A stretch of DNA of 57,969 bases from an uncultured Bacilli bacterium (GTDB taxonomy: Bacteria; Bacillota_I; Bacilli_A; RF39; UBA660), in NCBI GenBank assembly GCA_910577505.1, contig CAJTLN010000006.1, forward strand, positions 1 to 57,969. The letters are read 5' to 3'. Under the pieces are notes generated by a model. The model saw only the letters and a list, made by a program, of their open reading frames with translations, did not search any database and was not told the origin of the DNA. Positions 8,416-15,642 of the stretch are shown here, piece by piece. The position numbers and the translations under genes are program-made. Positions within the stretch are counted from its first letter, which is position 1, and the number at the start of each line of letters is the position of its first letter.

Positions 8416-8985
8416 TTTTATAATTCCATAAATTTCTTCTTTACCTTTTTTAGTAACTGATGAAAATAATACTATATTATCATTATCTTTAAGTTCAAAA
8501 GAATCTCTCAAAGCTTTATCACATTTAGCTCTATCTTTTTGTCCAACTTTATCATATTTAGTAGCCACTACTGTTACATCTAAATTATAATATTTCATAA
8601 AGTTATACATAAGTAAATCATCTTCTGTTGGCTTATGTCTAAAATCAACTAATAGAAAAACTCTTTTTAGATTTTTACGATTAATTAAATATTCTTCAAT
8701 CATTAAACCGAATTTCTTTTGCGTATCTCTATTAACAGATGCATATCCATATCCTGGAACATCAACTAAATAAAAATTTTCATTAACTAAATAAAAATTT
8801 AATGTTTGTGTTTTACCAGGTGTTGCACTAGTTCTTGCAAAGTTCTTACGTGATACTATTGAATTAATAAAAGAACTTTTTCCTACATTACTTCTCCCAA
8901 CTAATAAAAACTCATTCTTATTATCCTCAGGATACTGACTAGTCCTAACTGCCATATTCTTTAACTCTACAGACTCTATTTTCAT
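8395..8985 (-). CDS. engB: ribosome biogenesis GTPase EngB (YsxC/YihA)
   Basis: A 196-aa single-domain GTPase needed for 50S assembly. Motifs seen: G1 GRSNVGKS (about residues 30-37), G2 around ARTSATPGKTQTLNF, G3 DVPGYGYA, G4 TKYDK, G5 FSSVTKKG. The TPGKTQ and PGYGYA signatures are diagnostic of EngB. The start ATG has AGGTGAGA upstream. Length and domain order are normal, with no oddities. It sits beside der, giving a two-gene ribosome-assembly neighbourhood, although the 168-base gap and the terminator-like repeat suggest separate transcripts. Confidence 0.93.
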   Translation of the reverse strand: MKIESVELKNMAVRTSQYPEDNKNEFLLVGRSNVGKSSFINSIVSRKNFARTSATPGKTQTLNFYLVNENFYLVDVPGYGYASVNRDTQKKFGLMIEEYLINRKNLKRVFLLVDFRHKPTEDDLLMYNFMKYYNLDVTVVATKYDKVGQKDRAKCDKALRDSFELKDNDNIVLFSSVTKKGKEEIYGIIKDCLEDK

Positions 8986-9017
8986 ATAATCTCACCTACG
9001 TGCCATAATTATAAACT

Positions 9018-9061
9018 AAAAAAGAAGTTAATGTCAAATAAGATGACAATTAACTTCTTTT
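9018..9061. terminator. strong intrinsic terminator after the three small helical genes
   Basis: Long hairpin of AAGAAGTTAATGTCA with TGACAATTAACTTCTT (one bulge), flanked by U/A runs on both strands. It ends the minus-strand operon 9075-10267. Confidence 0.85.
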
Positions 9062-9074
9062 CACAAATATTATA

Positions 9075-9359
9075 TTAATTATTTTGAGCTAATAATATCT
9101 CTTTTTGACTATCAGCAAATATATTAACTTTTTTACAATTATTTTTCGTTTTTTCAACTAAATCTTCTATTTCTAAACTTATATCATTTAATTGGTCTTC
9201 CAACATATTTCCAATTTCTGTATCTTCTAAAAATGGTTCAATATTCTTTTTTATATCTTTTAAAAGATCTAATTGATTGTTATTAATTTCTTCACAATTA
9301 GTACTTACTCTATATGATAAAGACCTAATTGTTTCTACCTGTTCCATAGTTAATGCCAT
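9075..9359 (-). CDS. small helical protein 3 of 3, WXG100-like size, function unknown
   Basis: A 94-aa, all-helical, acidic protein with no signal peptide, cysteine pair or membrane segment. The pattern is of two long amphipathic helices split near residue 50 (FLEDTEIGNMLEDQL). The size and shape resemble WXG100/ESAT-6-like helical hairpins, but there is no WXG motif, so that label is only structural analogy. The ATG at 9359 is chosen because GGAGG lies five bases upstream; a longer frame from 9371 overlaps the ribosome site. It is the last gene of a three-gene operon of similar proteins, followed by a strong terminator. The DTEIGNMLEDQL stretch echoes DETVIGSELKKDM in the first gene, suggesting a shared fold. 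Confidence 0.65.
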   Translation of the reverse strand: MALTMEQVETIRSLSYRVSTNCEEINNNQLDLLKDIKKNIEPFLEDTEIGNMLEDQLNDISLEIEDLVEKTKNNCKKVNIFADSQKEILLAQNN

Positions 9360-9412
9360 ATTTGCCTCCATACTTATTTAATTAATAAATACCAAAGCTC
9401 TTTTCTTTGCTA

Positions 9413-9757
9413 TTATTTATCTAAAATATTTATCATACTTACAACATCTTCAAAATCTTGTTCACGTTTCTTTAGTTTTTCTTCTAAAGCTTTTTGATTT
9501 TCAATAGTCTTCTTTACCCAGTTATTCATTGCAGTAGATAATTGTTTGAATTTTTTTTCTACACTGCCATGAACAATTTGATAATCAGTTTCAAGAGTAA
9601 ATAATAAATTTGATAAATCACTATCTTCTGAATTAACTAAATCTTTTAAAACATCTAAATCTTTAATAATACTATTACAAGACTCAATGAACTTTTCTGT
9701 TTGTACATCAATCCTATCAGCTTGTCTTTTTATTTCATTTGCACTAAAATTTGCCAT
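9413..9757 (-). CDS. small helical protein 2 of 3, coiled coil, function unknown
   Basis: A 114-aa coiled-coil protein with a strong ribosome site (AAGGAGTG). Heptad-like runs occur at residues 5-45 and 70-105 (KFKQLSTAMNNWVKKTIENQ, EEKLKKREQDFEDVV). A single Trp follows MNN, but there is no WXG turn. It has no signal peptide or membrane segment and no recognised family. It lies 18 bases after the first small gene and 53 bases before the third, all between one promoter (10305-10333) and one terminator (9018-9061). The three are therefore likely made together and may bind each other. The resemblance to secreted helical-hairpin proteins is inference only. Confidence 0.65.
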   Translation of the reverse strand: MANFSANEIKRQADRIDVQTEKFIESCNSIIKDLDVLKDLVNSEDSDLSNLLFTLETDYQIVHGSVEKKFKQLSTAMNNWVKKTIENQKALEEKLKKREQDFEDVVSMINILDK

Positions 9758-9775
9758 TTATCTTCACTCCTTCTA

Positions 9776-10267
9776 CTACCTTATATGTCCTATTGCTGAA
9801 AAACTATTATCAAAAGGCTTCGACTCTGTTTTTTGAAGACTTTCTAAAGGAGCAGATTTCAAAACGCCTGTTTTAAATTGAGATTCAACCATTTTAGATA
9901 CTGAATCGCTAGTATCAAGAACTTCCGTTTTATCAAAAGTTCTCATAGGACTTAAAACTCTTTCAGAACGAAGCGAATTATATGCCGCATCCATTCCCCT
10001 ATTTACATTTTCTTGTTCTTCGACTAAAACCGCAACATCTTCATTTAAACTTTCTGTTAAACTAATTAAAGCTTTAATACCTTTTGTCAATACTTCCATA
10101 TCTTTTTTTAATTCTGATCCTATTACTGTTTCATCTGCCCAAACACCTAAATTTTTTGTAACATATTGAAAAGTATTGTATTCGTCTTTTAACTCTTCTT
10201 TGCATACTTTAGCTATATGCTCTTGATAAGATTTAATTTGAGCTAACTCTTGACTTCCTAATGCCAT
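9776..10267 (-). CDS. small helical protein 1 of 3, function unknown
   Basis: A 163-aa protein that begins the operon. Residues 1-105 are helical, with a hairpin-like turn around LGVWADETVIGSELKKDM. Residues 110-163 are a low-complexity, Ser/Thr-rich tail (SPMRTFDKTEVLDTSDSVSK) that looks disordered. No signal peptide is visible. The layout of a helical-hairpin head with a flexible tail is seen in some secreted WXG100-superfamily proteins, yet no type VII secretion ATPase or membrane component is encoded nearby apart from the ordinary FtsK. The start is supported by AGGAGAAAT before the ATG and by the promoter 38 bases upstream. Role unknown. Confidence 0.65.
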   Translation of the reverse strand: MALGSQELAQIKSYQEHIAKVCKEELKDEYNTFQYVTKNLGVWADETVIGSELKKDMEVLTKGIKALISLTESLNEDVAVLVEEQENVNRGMDAAYNSLRSERVLSPMRTFDKTEVLDTSDSVSKMVESQFKTGVLKSAPLESLQKTESKPFDNSFSAIGHIR

Positions 10268-10304
10268 ATAACATTTCTCCTATTCTATATCATATTCTTT
10301 ATTA

Positions 10305-10333
10305 ATTGTAACTTTTTTATATATCAAAGTCAA
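10305..10333 (-). promoter_or_regulatory. sigma-A-type promoter of the three small helical genes
   Basis: Minus-strand TTGACT (10328-10333), 17-base spacer, TACAAT (10305-10310); start expected near 10298, about 30 bases before the first ATG. It immediately follows the terminator of the PstS-like gene, so the three small genes form an independent unit. Confidence 0.75.
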
Positions 10334-10335
10334 TA

Positions 10336-10360
10336 AACAAAAAGAGAGATTCTAATCTCC
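10336..10360 (-). terminator. terminator of the PstS-like gene
   Basis: Minus-strand GGGAGATT / AATCTC hairpin followed by five U's; overlaps the stop codon of the PstS-like gene. Confidence 0.6.
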
Positions 10361-11284
10361 CAATTCAACATATCCAGCATTTCTTGCTATTTTTTGTCCT
10401 CTATTAGATAACATAGCATTTTTTAAAGCCTTAACTGTTTCATTATCATTTCCTTTTAAAGTAACTATATAATAAGCTGTAATTAAAGGATAAGATGAAT
10501 TCTTAATAGTATCATGATTTGGAAATACTCCATCTACACTAAAGAACTTCATTTTATCATTTCCATACATTGCTGTTGCATAGTAATAATATGAATATCC
10601 AATTGCTTCTTTTCCATTATCATAATTTGATACAACGTCTATAATACCTGCCATTGATTCTACATATTCAGTTGTTGTTGGTTCTTTCATTTTTTTATCT
10701 TTCATTACAAGTGATAAAATACCAGTTTGACTTCCACTATTTACAGGTCTTTGATAAGCAATTATTGCCGCATCTTCTCCACCTAATTCTTTCCAATTAC
10801 TGATTTCTCCTGTATAAATTTTCTGAATTTGTTCTAAAGATAAATCATTAACAGAATTATTTACATTAGTATAAAATACAAAACCTTCATTAACGACTGG
10901 AATAACATCAAGTTCTACATTAGCTTCTTTGGCTCTTTCTAATTCTTCTTTACTTGGTTCAGTTACAACAATTAAATCAACTTCTTTATTTATTAACTTT
11001 GTATAAGCTGGATCTGTATTTGAATAATCTGCAGTAATTTTAAAATTATCTAATCCTTCTATATATGCATCTGTTAAAGGTTGAGTCGCAAGTGATGCAT
11101 CAATCTTAACTTCTTCATCATATTTCTTTATTTCTATAGCTTGATTTTTTTCCTTTGAATCCTTATCAAAGAATCTTTCTTTAACGATTAATCCTCCAAA
11201 TATAACTATGACTATAACTAAAATAGCTATTATTATATTTAAAATAACGCCTTCTTTTTTTATTTCTTTATTATTATATTCCAT
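10352..11284 (-). CDS. membrane-anchored PstS-like substrate-binding protein
   Basis: A 310-aa protein with one N-terminal membrane segment (about residues 14-35, ILNIIIAILVIVIVIFGGLI) and an outside periplasmic-binding fold. Motifs of the phosphate-binding (PstS) branch are visible: LATQPLTDAYIEG, the ligand-binding FVFYTNVNNSVNDLSLEQI followed by KIYTGEISNWKELGG, and RPVNSGSQTGI. The last resembles the phosphate-contacting SGT/RxxxSGT loop. No pstCAB genes are present in the window, so it may bind phosphate or another anion for sensing rather than transport (inference). It has an anchor rather than a lipobox, unlike most PstS proteins. It lies ten bases after the DUF3298-like gene and ends at its own terminator, so the two form an operon. 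Confidence 0.75.
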   Translation of the reverse strand: MEYNNKEIKKEGVILNIIIAILVIVIVIFGGLIVKERFFDKDSKEKNQAIEIKKYDEEVKIDASLATQPLTDAYIEGLDNFKITADYSNTDPAYTKLINKEVDLIVVTEPSKEELERAKEANVELDVIPVVNEGFVFYTNVNNSVNDLSLEQIQKIYTGEISNWKELGGEDAAIIAYQRPVNSGSQTGILSLVMKDKKMKEPTTTEYVESMAGIIDVVSNYDNGKEAIGYSYYYYATAMYGNDKMKFFSVDGVFPNHDTIKNSSYPLITAYYIVTLKGNDNETVKALKNAMLSNRGQKIARNAGYVELGD

Positions 11285-11294
11285 ATTAACTCTC

Positions 11295-12977
11295 CTATTT
11301 ATATAATCTTTTTCTTATATTCGCTTTTTCAAAATAATCTTTACCAACTTCAATAGTCTTACCTTTATATTTGAACTTTAAATTCATATATTCATCATCT
11401 AAAATAACAAGTCTATCCAAAAATTCCACTTCATCACTATATACTAAAAATGCATTATCAACAAGACTTTCTATTGTTTTATATTTGCCTAAGCTCATCC
11501 ATTCTTCTGGTATATATGTCTTAAAATCAAAATCTTTATTCAAAATATCACGCGTATTATATTCTTTACCATTTTTATCAATTATATAAAAATAATAACT
11601 TTTCTTCGTTAAATAATCTTTTAAATAATCATACTCTTTTACATAATTAACAATGTTAGACATTTCACCAAACTCGTATTTTTCAAATTTATTTAAATAA
11701 ATATTTTTCTTATTCTCTAAGTATTTATCTTTATCTAAATTATAATGAGTAACATCAAAATAAACATAATAATACTTTTCATCATTAATAGGAACTATAT
11801 TACCATTAATATTATAAATATTAAATTTGTCCTTCTTTAATTCTGATACTTCCTTTATAACTAAATCTTTTAACTTTAAAACAACATCATTTTTCGAAAA
11901 ACAAAATCCATAATTCAAATCATAATCTATTAATTGATTATCACTTTCTTCTAAAATATCATAAACAAAATCATCATTACCTGTATTTGTTTTAACAAAT
12001 TTACGATTTACCACTTCTTGTTCTTTTAAAAATATATTTTCAGTACTTTTAAATTTGTCATAAACAATTAAATTATCATAAATCTTATAAAAATCTACAG
12101 TTGTTTCAAACCAATCTTCATAATTATCTTGACAGATATATCTTTTCTCCTCAAAGTCATCATACTTATCATTATAAACTTTGCACTTATCATATCCATC
12201 GTCTTCTTCATACACTTCTTCTGGATTAGGCACATAAACATTTTTAAAATATAGTTCTATTCCACTTTCACTAAATGAAAAAATATAATCATCTTTATTA
12301 TACCTATTAATAATTGATAAAACTCCATCTTCAACCTTACTATAATCAGGTTCCGGATTTTCACAAGGTCCTCCATCACATACAAACCCAATATTTTTAT
12401 TAATATGTTCTGTCGCTTTATCAACAATTTCTGTTCTCAAACTACTTTTACTTAAAACGATATCAAAAATATTAAGTTGATTTCCTGTATTTAAATCATA
12501 ATTTAAAATACAATATATTCTTTTATTGTATCCATAATGATATGTATTTTCTAAGCTTTTTGTATTAAAGTCTCCCTCCGCAACTATCTTTATTGATAAA
12601 ACATTTTCAAAACTACCTTCTATTTCTGAATAAAACTTATATTTAGTACTATTTTTAATCTTATCTTTAAAAGCATATACTTTATTTTTAATTTCTATAT
12701 TAATTTTATCTTCTAGTTCTTTATTTTTTAAACCACTAATCTTATGATAAGTAATATTATTATCATTTACTTCTATAAAATCTAAACTATTTTTTTTATA
12801 CGAAGTAAATATATCTACTATATATTTTTTATCTTCTTCGTTAATATTATTCTCTACAATAAAAGATGATTGATTACTTTTTTCTTTCTCCACTTTTTCA
12901 CCGAAAAAGAAAAAATAAATCTCTATACTAACTAAAATTAATAAAGAAAAAATAATAAATATTTTAACTTTTTTCAA
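11295..12977 (-). CDS. membrane-anchored protein with DUF3298-like region
   Basis: A 560-aa protein with an N-terminal membrane anchor (about residues 5-28, very Phe/Ile rich) and a large extracytoplasmic part. Residues 70-240 follow the layout I associate with DUF3298/DUF4163 (RsiV-like) domains: ITYHKISGLKNKELEDKIN, then strands around LSIKIVAEGDF, then TGNQLNIFDIV and a closing IFSFSESGIELYFK. The rest is strand-rich and unassigned. Two possible disulfide pairs occur (CDGGPC; C in DGYDKCKVY with YICQDN). The start codon is TTG, with AGGTG about eleven bases upstream. It is followed after ten bases by the PstS-like gene. The DUF assignment is by pattern only. Confidence 0.55.
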   Translation of the reverse strand: MKKVKIFIIFSLLILVSIEIYFFFFGEKVEKEKSNQSSFIVENNINEEDKKYIVDIFTSYKKNSLDFIEVNDNNITYHKISGLKNKELEDKINIEIKNKVYAFKDKIKNSTKYKFYSEIEGSFENVLSIKIVAEGDFNTKSLENTYHYGYNKRIYCILNYDLNTGNQLNIFDIVLSKSSLRTEIVDKATEHINKNIGFVCDGGPCENPEPDYSKVEDGVLSIINRYNKDDYIFSFSESGIELYFKNVYVPNPEEVYEEDDGYDKCKVYNDKYDDFEEKRYICQDNYEDWFETTVDFYKIYDNLIVYDKFKSTENIFLKEQEVVNRKFVKTNTGNDDFVYDILEESDNQLIDYDLNYGFCFSKNDVVLKLKDLVIKEVSELKKDKFNIYNINGNIVPINDEKYYYVYFDVTHYNLDKDKYLENKKNIYLNKFEKYEFGEMSNIVNYVKEYDYLKDYLTKKSYYFYIIDKNGKEYNTRDILNKDFDFKTYIPEEWMSLGKYKTIESLVDNAFLVYSDEVEFLDRLVILDDEYMNLKFKYKGKTIEVGKDYFEKANIRKRLYK

Positions 12978-13023
12978 AACACTATCAACACCTATCTATT
13001 GTTAATTACATTATATCACAAAA

Positions 13024-13057
13024 TAAAAAAGTTATTGCAACATTAGCAATAACTTTT
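13024..13057. terminator. intrinsic terminator of glmS
   Basis: Hairpin AAAAGTTATTGC / GCAATAACTTTT with U run on the minus strand, just after the glmS stop codon. Confidence 0.85.
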
Positions 13058-13062
13058 AAGCA

Positions 13063-14847
13063 CTATTCTACAGTGACGCTCTTAGCTAAATTTCTTGGTT
13101 TATCGATATCACAACCATTTAATTTTGCAACATAATAAGCTATTAATTGACATTTTATTATAACTAAAACACTTCCTACTAAGTCGTGTAACTTAGGAAT
13201 CAATATTAATTTATCATAAACTTCTTTATCTAATACTTCTTCATTAGTAATGATAACACTTAATGCTCCTCTAGCACATACTTCTTTAACATTACTTAAT
13301 GTCTTAAGTCTTATATCATCTTCTGTTATTAAACTTATAACTGGTGTTCCAGTCTCTATTAAGCTTATTGTTCCATGTTTTAATTCCCCAGCTGCATAAG
13401 CTTCACTATGTAAATAACTTACTTCTTTTAATTTTAAAGATGCTTCCATTGAAAGAGCATAATCTAATTTTCTACCCAAGAAGAAAATATCTTTATTCTT
13501 ATAAATTATTTCAGCTACACTCTTAGTATCACTAGTATCATTCAATATATCAGTTATTATCTTATCTAGTTTTTTATATTCTTCAAATATACTTTCATTT
13601 AACATACCATTTATAATACCTAAATATAATGCAATCATTGATAACATCATTAATTGGCATGAATAAGCCTTAGTTGTCGCAACTGCTATTTCAACACCAG
13701 CTTTAATATATAATACTCTATCTGCTTCTCTAGCTATTGAAGAACCAACAACATTGACAATAGCCAATGTGTCTATACCATCTTCTTTAGCTTTTCTTAA
13801 TACTGCCAAAGTATCAGCAGTCTCTCCACTTTGACTTATAACTAATATTAAATGATTCTTTTTATAAATATGATCACTATATCTATATTCAGAAGCTATA
13901 TCAACGTTTACTCTTACATGACCATACTTTTCTATTAAACTTTTACCTACTAAACCAACATGATAAGCACTTCCACAGCCAACTATATCTATTTCTTCGT
14001 ACTTTTCTAATCCACTCATTTTCTCTTTAAGAGTATCTAAATCACTAATATATTCTTTTATCGTATCCATTATTACTTTTGGCTGTTCATATATTTCTTT
14101 TAACATAAAATGTTCATAACCATTTTTCATAGCTGCTTCTCTATTTCCTTCAAAAGTTAATAAATTCTTAGTACTTATATTGCCATCTTTATCATATATA
14201 ACTACATCATCACGACTTAAAACTGCATACTCGTCATTCAAAATCAAATAATATAAATTAGTATATTCAAGTATAGCTGGTACATCACTAGCAATAAAAT
14301 TACCATTTTCTGAAACTCCTATAATAAGTGGACTATCTTTTCGAATAGCATATAATTTATCATCACCATCTATTATTATTCCTAAAGCATAACTACCTAC
14401 TAAATAATCTTTTAATTTAGAAAGTAGTTTTACCATATCATTATCTTCTCTATATAATTTATCAATTAAAGCAGCAACTACTTCGCTATCAGTTTCACTA
14501 ACCCATTCATATTCTGATAGTTCTTTTTTTAAACTTTCATAATTTTCAATAATACCATTATGTACAACTGTAACTTTTCCCACCTTATGAGGATGACTAT
14601 TTATCTGACAAGGTTTACCATGAGTTGCCCATCTAGTATGTCCAATTCCCATATAACTTTCTTCTTCTAAATTAATATTCTCTTTTAAATTAGCAATTCT
14701 TCCTTGTTCCTTTTTTATAATCACAGTATTATTCTTAACATAAGCAATACCTGCGCTATCGTATCCTCTATATTCAAGTGATTCTAAACCACTAATTATT
14801 TTAGATATACATTTTTCTTTTCCTATATATCCAACTATTCCACACAT
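13063..14847 (-). CDS. glmS: glutamine--fructose-6-phosphate aminotransferase (isomerizing)
   Basis: GlmS makes glucosamine-6-phosphate from fructose-6-phosphate and glutamine, the entry step to peptidoglycan amino sugars. The 594-aa protein has the glutaminase domain first, with nucleophile Cys2 (MCGIVGYIG), HTRWATHG and GSDSE-type binding motif (SETDSEVVAAL). Two SIS sugar-isomerase domains follow (GCGSAYHVGL; SQSGETADT; TTKAYSCQL), and the conserved C-terminus is DKPRNLAKSVTVE. The start is the ATG at 14847, because processing must leave Cys2 at the N-terminus; GGAGG lies eight bases upstream, inside the ribozyme's last hairpin. Expression is under the glmS ribozyme (14857-15005) and a sigma-A promoter (15048-15077). 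Confidence 0.97.
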   Translation of the reverse strand: MCGIVGYIGKEKCISKIISGLESLEYRGYDSAGIAYVKNNTVIIKKEQGRIANLKENINLEEESYMGIGHTRWATHGKPCQINSHPHKVGKVTVVHNGIIENYESLKKELSEYEWVSETDSEVVAALIDKLYREDNDMVKLLSKLKDYLVGSYALGIIIDGDDKLYAIRKDSPLIIGVSENGNFIASDVPAILEYTNLYYLILNDEYAVLSRDDVVIYDKDGNISTKNLLTFEGNREAAMKNGYEHFMLKEIYEQPKVIMDTIKEYISDLDTLKEKMSGLEKYEEIDIVGCGSAYHVGLVGKSLIEKYGHVRVNVDIASEYRYSDHIYKKNHLILVISQSGETADTLAVLRKAKEDGIDTLAIVNVVGSSIAREADRVLYIKAGVEIAVATTKAYSCQLMMLSMIALYLGIINGMLNESIFEEYKKLDKIITDILNDTSDTKSVAEIIYKNKDIFFLGRKLDYALSMEASLKLKEVSYLHSEAYAAGELKHGTISLIETGTPVISLITEDDIRLKTLSNVKEVCARGALSVIITNEEVLDKEVYDKLILIPKLHDLVGSVLVIIKCQLIAYYVAKLNGCDIDKPRNLAKSVTVE

Positions 14848-14856
14848 AAAAATTTC

Positions 14857-15005
14857 CTCCATACTAAAAAATATGGAGAAATGTTCTTTGTTATAATTTT
14901 GATTTTACTTTTTAAAACATTTCTAACGTTTCCACTAAACCGTAGCAACACCCGCCGAATCTTTCGATAGTTGCTATCCTCGTCATCCTTTTAGGACCTG
15001 GCGCT
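14857..15005 (-). ncRNA. glmS ribozyme: glmS ribozyme/riboswitch (GlcN6P-activated self-cleaving)
   Basis: On the minus strand the core reads AGCGCCAG, then GATGACGAGG, CTATCGAAAGATTCGGCGG and GTGTTGC, the conserved sequence of the glmS ribozyme. The cleavage site lies between 15005 (A) and 15004 (G). AGAAATGTT/AACATTTCT forms the P3 stem. A final hairpin CTCCATA/TATGGAG (14857-14878) contains the glmS ribosome site. Glucosamine-6-phosphate acts as cofactor, and cleaved mRNA is then degraded (family knowledge). A further hairpin, CTTGTT/AACAAG, precedes the cleavage site. Confidence 0.93.
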
Positions 15006-15047
15006 AACTTGTTCCTACACTCCTTTTATGTAACAAGCTTATACCTC

Positions 15048-15077
15048 ATTATATGCTAATTAATTCTTCGAAGTCAA
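15048..15077 (-). promoter_or_regulatory. sigma-A-type promoter of glmS
   Basis: Minus-strand TTGACT (15072-15077), 18-base spacer, TATAAT (15048-15053). The start near 15041 places about 35 bases before the ribozyme cleavage site. Confidence 0.75.
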
Positions 15078-15113
15078 AAAAAGAAATTTACTTTACGTAA
15101 AAATGACATCAAG

Positions 15114-15138
15114 AAAAAAGAGCTAATTAATTAGCTCT
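15114..15138 (-). terminator. terminator of the 15.1-19 kb envelope operon
   Basis: Perfect 20-base palindrome AGAGCTAATTAATTAGCTCT followed by six U's on the minus strand; overlaps the stop of the 172-aa gene. Confidence 0.8.
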
Positions 15139-15641
15139 CCTGTTATAATTTCAATACTTGAAAGTATATTATCAACACTATCTAAAACAATATCAAAATA
15201 TTCACTTTGTGCATTATAATATACTATTACTAATTTATTATCTTTTTTATATATAGTAACTAACGCCTGACTATCATTATTCTCATATAAATAAGAATAA
15301 GACTCATATTCATCATTTGAACTATTTAATTTGTTTATAAGTTTATAATCAGTATTTTGCATCTCAATACTATAAACAATATCACTAATAATATCACTTA
15401 ACTTCGTATCAATATAATTACTTTCTAAAATTTTACATTGAATATTTAGTACACTATCGGTTTTACGATGTTTAAGCTTAATTCCTTGTTTCTTATCAAC
15501 AGCTTTCCAAGTACTATCATATTTTATCTTAAAATCATTATTACTAAATTCTTTTTCTTTTCCATTTAAAGAATAAGAAATACCAAACACTGCTAATAAA
15601 CTAATAACCATTATAATTAATAAATATTTCATCTTTTTCAT
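15123..15641 (-). CDS. small membrane-anchored extracytoplasmic protein
   Basis: A 172-aa protein with an N-terminal hydrophobic segment (about residues 5-23, LLIIMVISLLAVFGISYSL) and no lipobox cysteine, so it is either anchored or secreted. The mature part has a PsbP/DUF1795-like feel: a strand pair NDFKIKYDSTWKAVD at the start, a middle helix, and a closing VTIYKKDNKLVIVYYN followed by an amphipathic helix ending in VDNILSSIEI. This pattern is common in Firmicute stress or lipoprotein families, but I cannot fix the family. It is the last gene of an operon, one base after the inactive trypsin-fold protein, and ends in a strong terminator. Confidence 0.6.
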   Translation of the reverse strand: MKKMKYLLIIMVISLLAVFGISYSLNGKEKEFSNNDFKIKYDSTWKAVDKKQGIKLKHRKTDSVLNIQCKILESNYIDTKLSDIISDIVYSIEMQNTDYKLINKLNSSNDEYESYSYLYENNDSQALVTIYKKDNKLVIVYYNAQSEYFDIVLDSVDNILSSIEIITGELIN

Positions 15642-15642
15642 A

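Noticed and set aside
9075..10267. True WXG100/ESX secretion operon
   Set aside because: No WXG motif, no EssC-type ATPase or EsaA/EssB nearby; the FtsK at 19-21 kb is the ordinary DNA translocase.
13344..13526. Frame on the strand opposite glmS, and similar antisense frames opposite other genes
   Set aside because: Lies entirely inside the opposite-strand coding sequence of a well-supported gene; no ribosome site or family signal was found.
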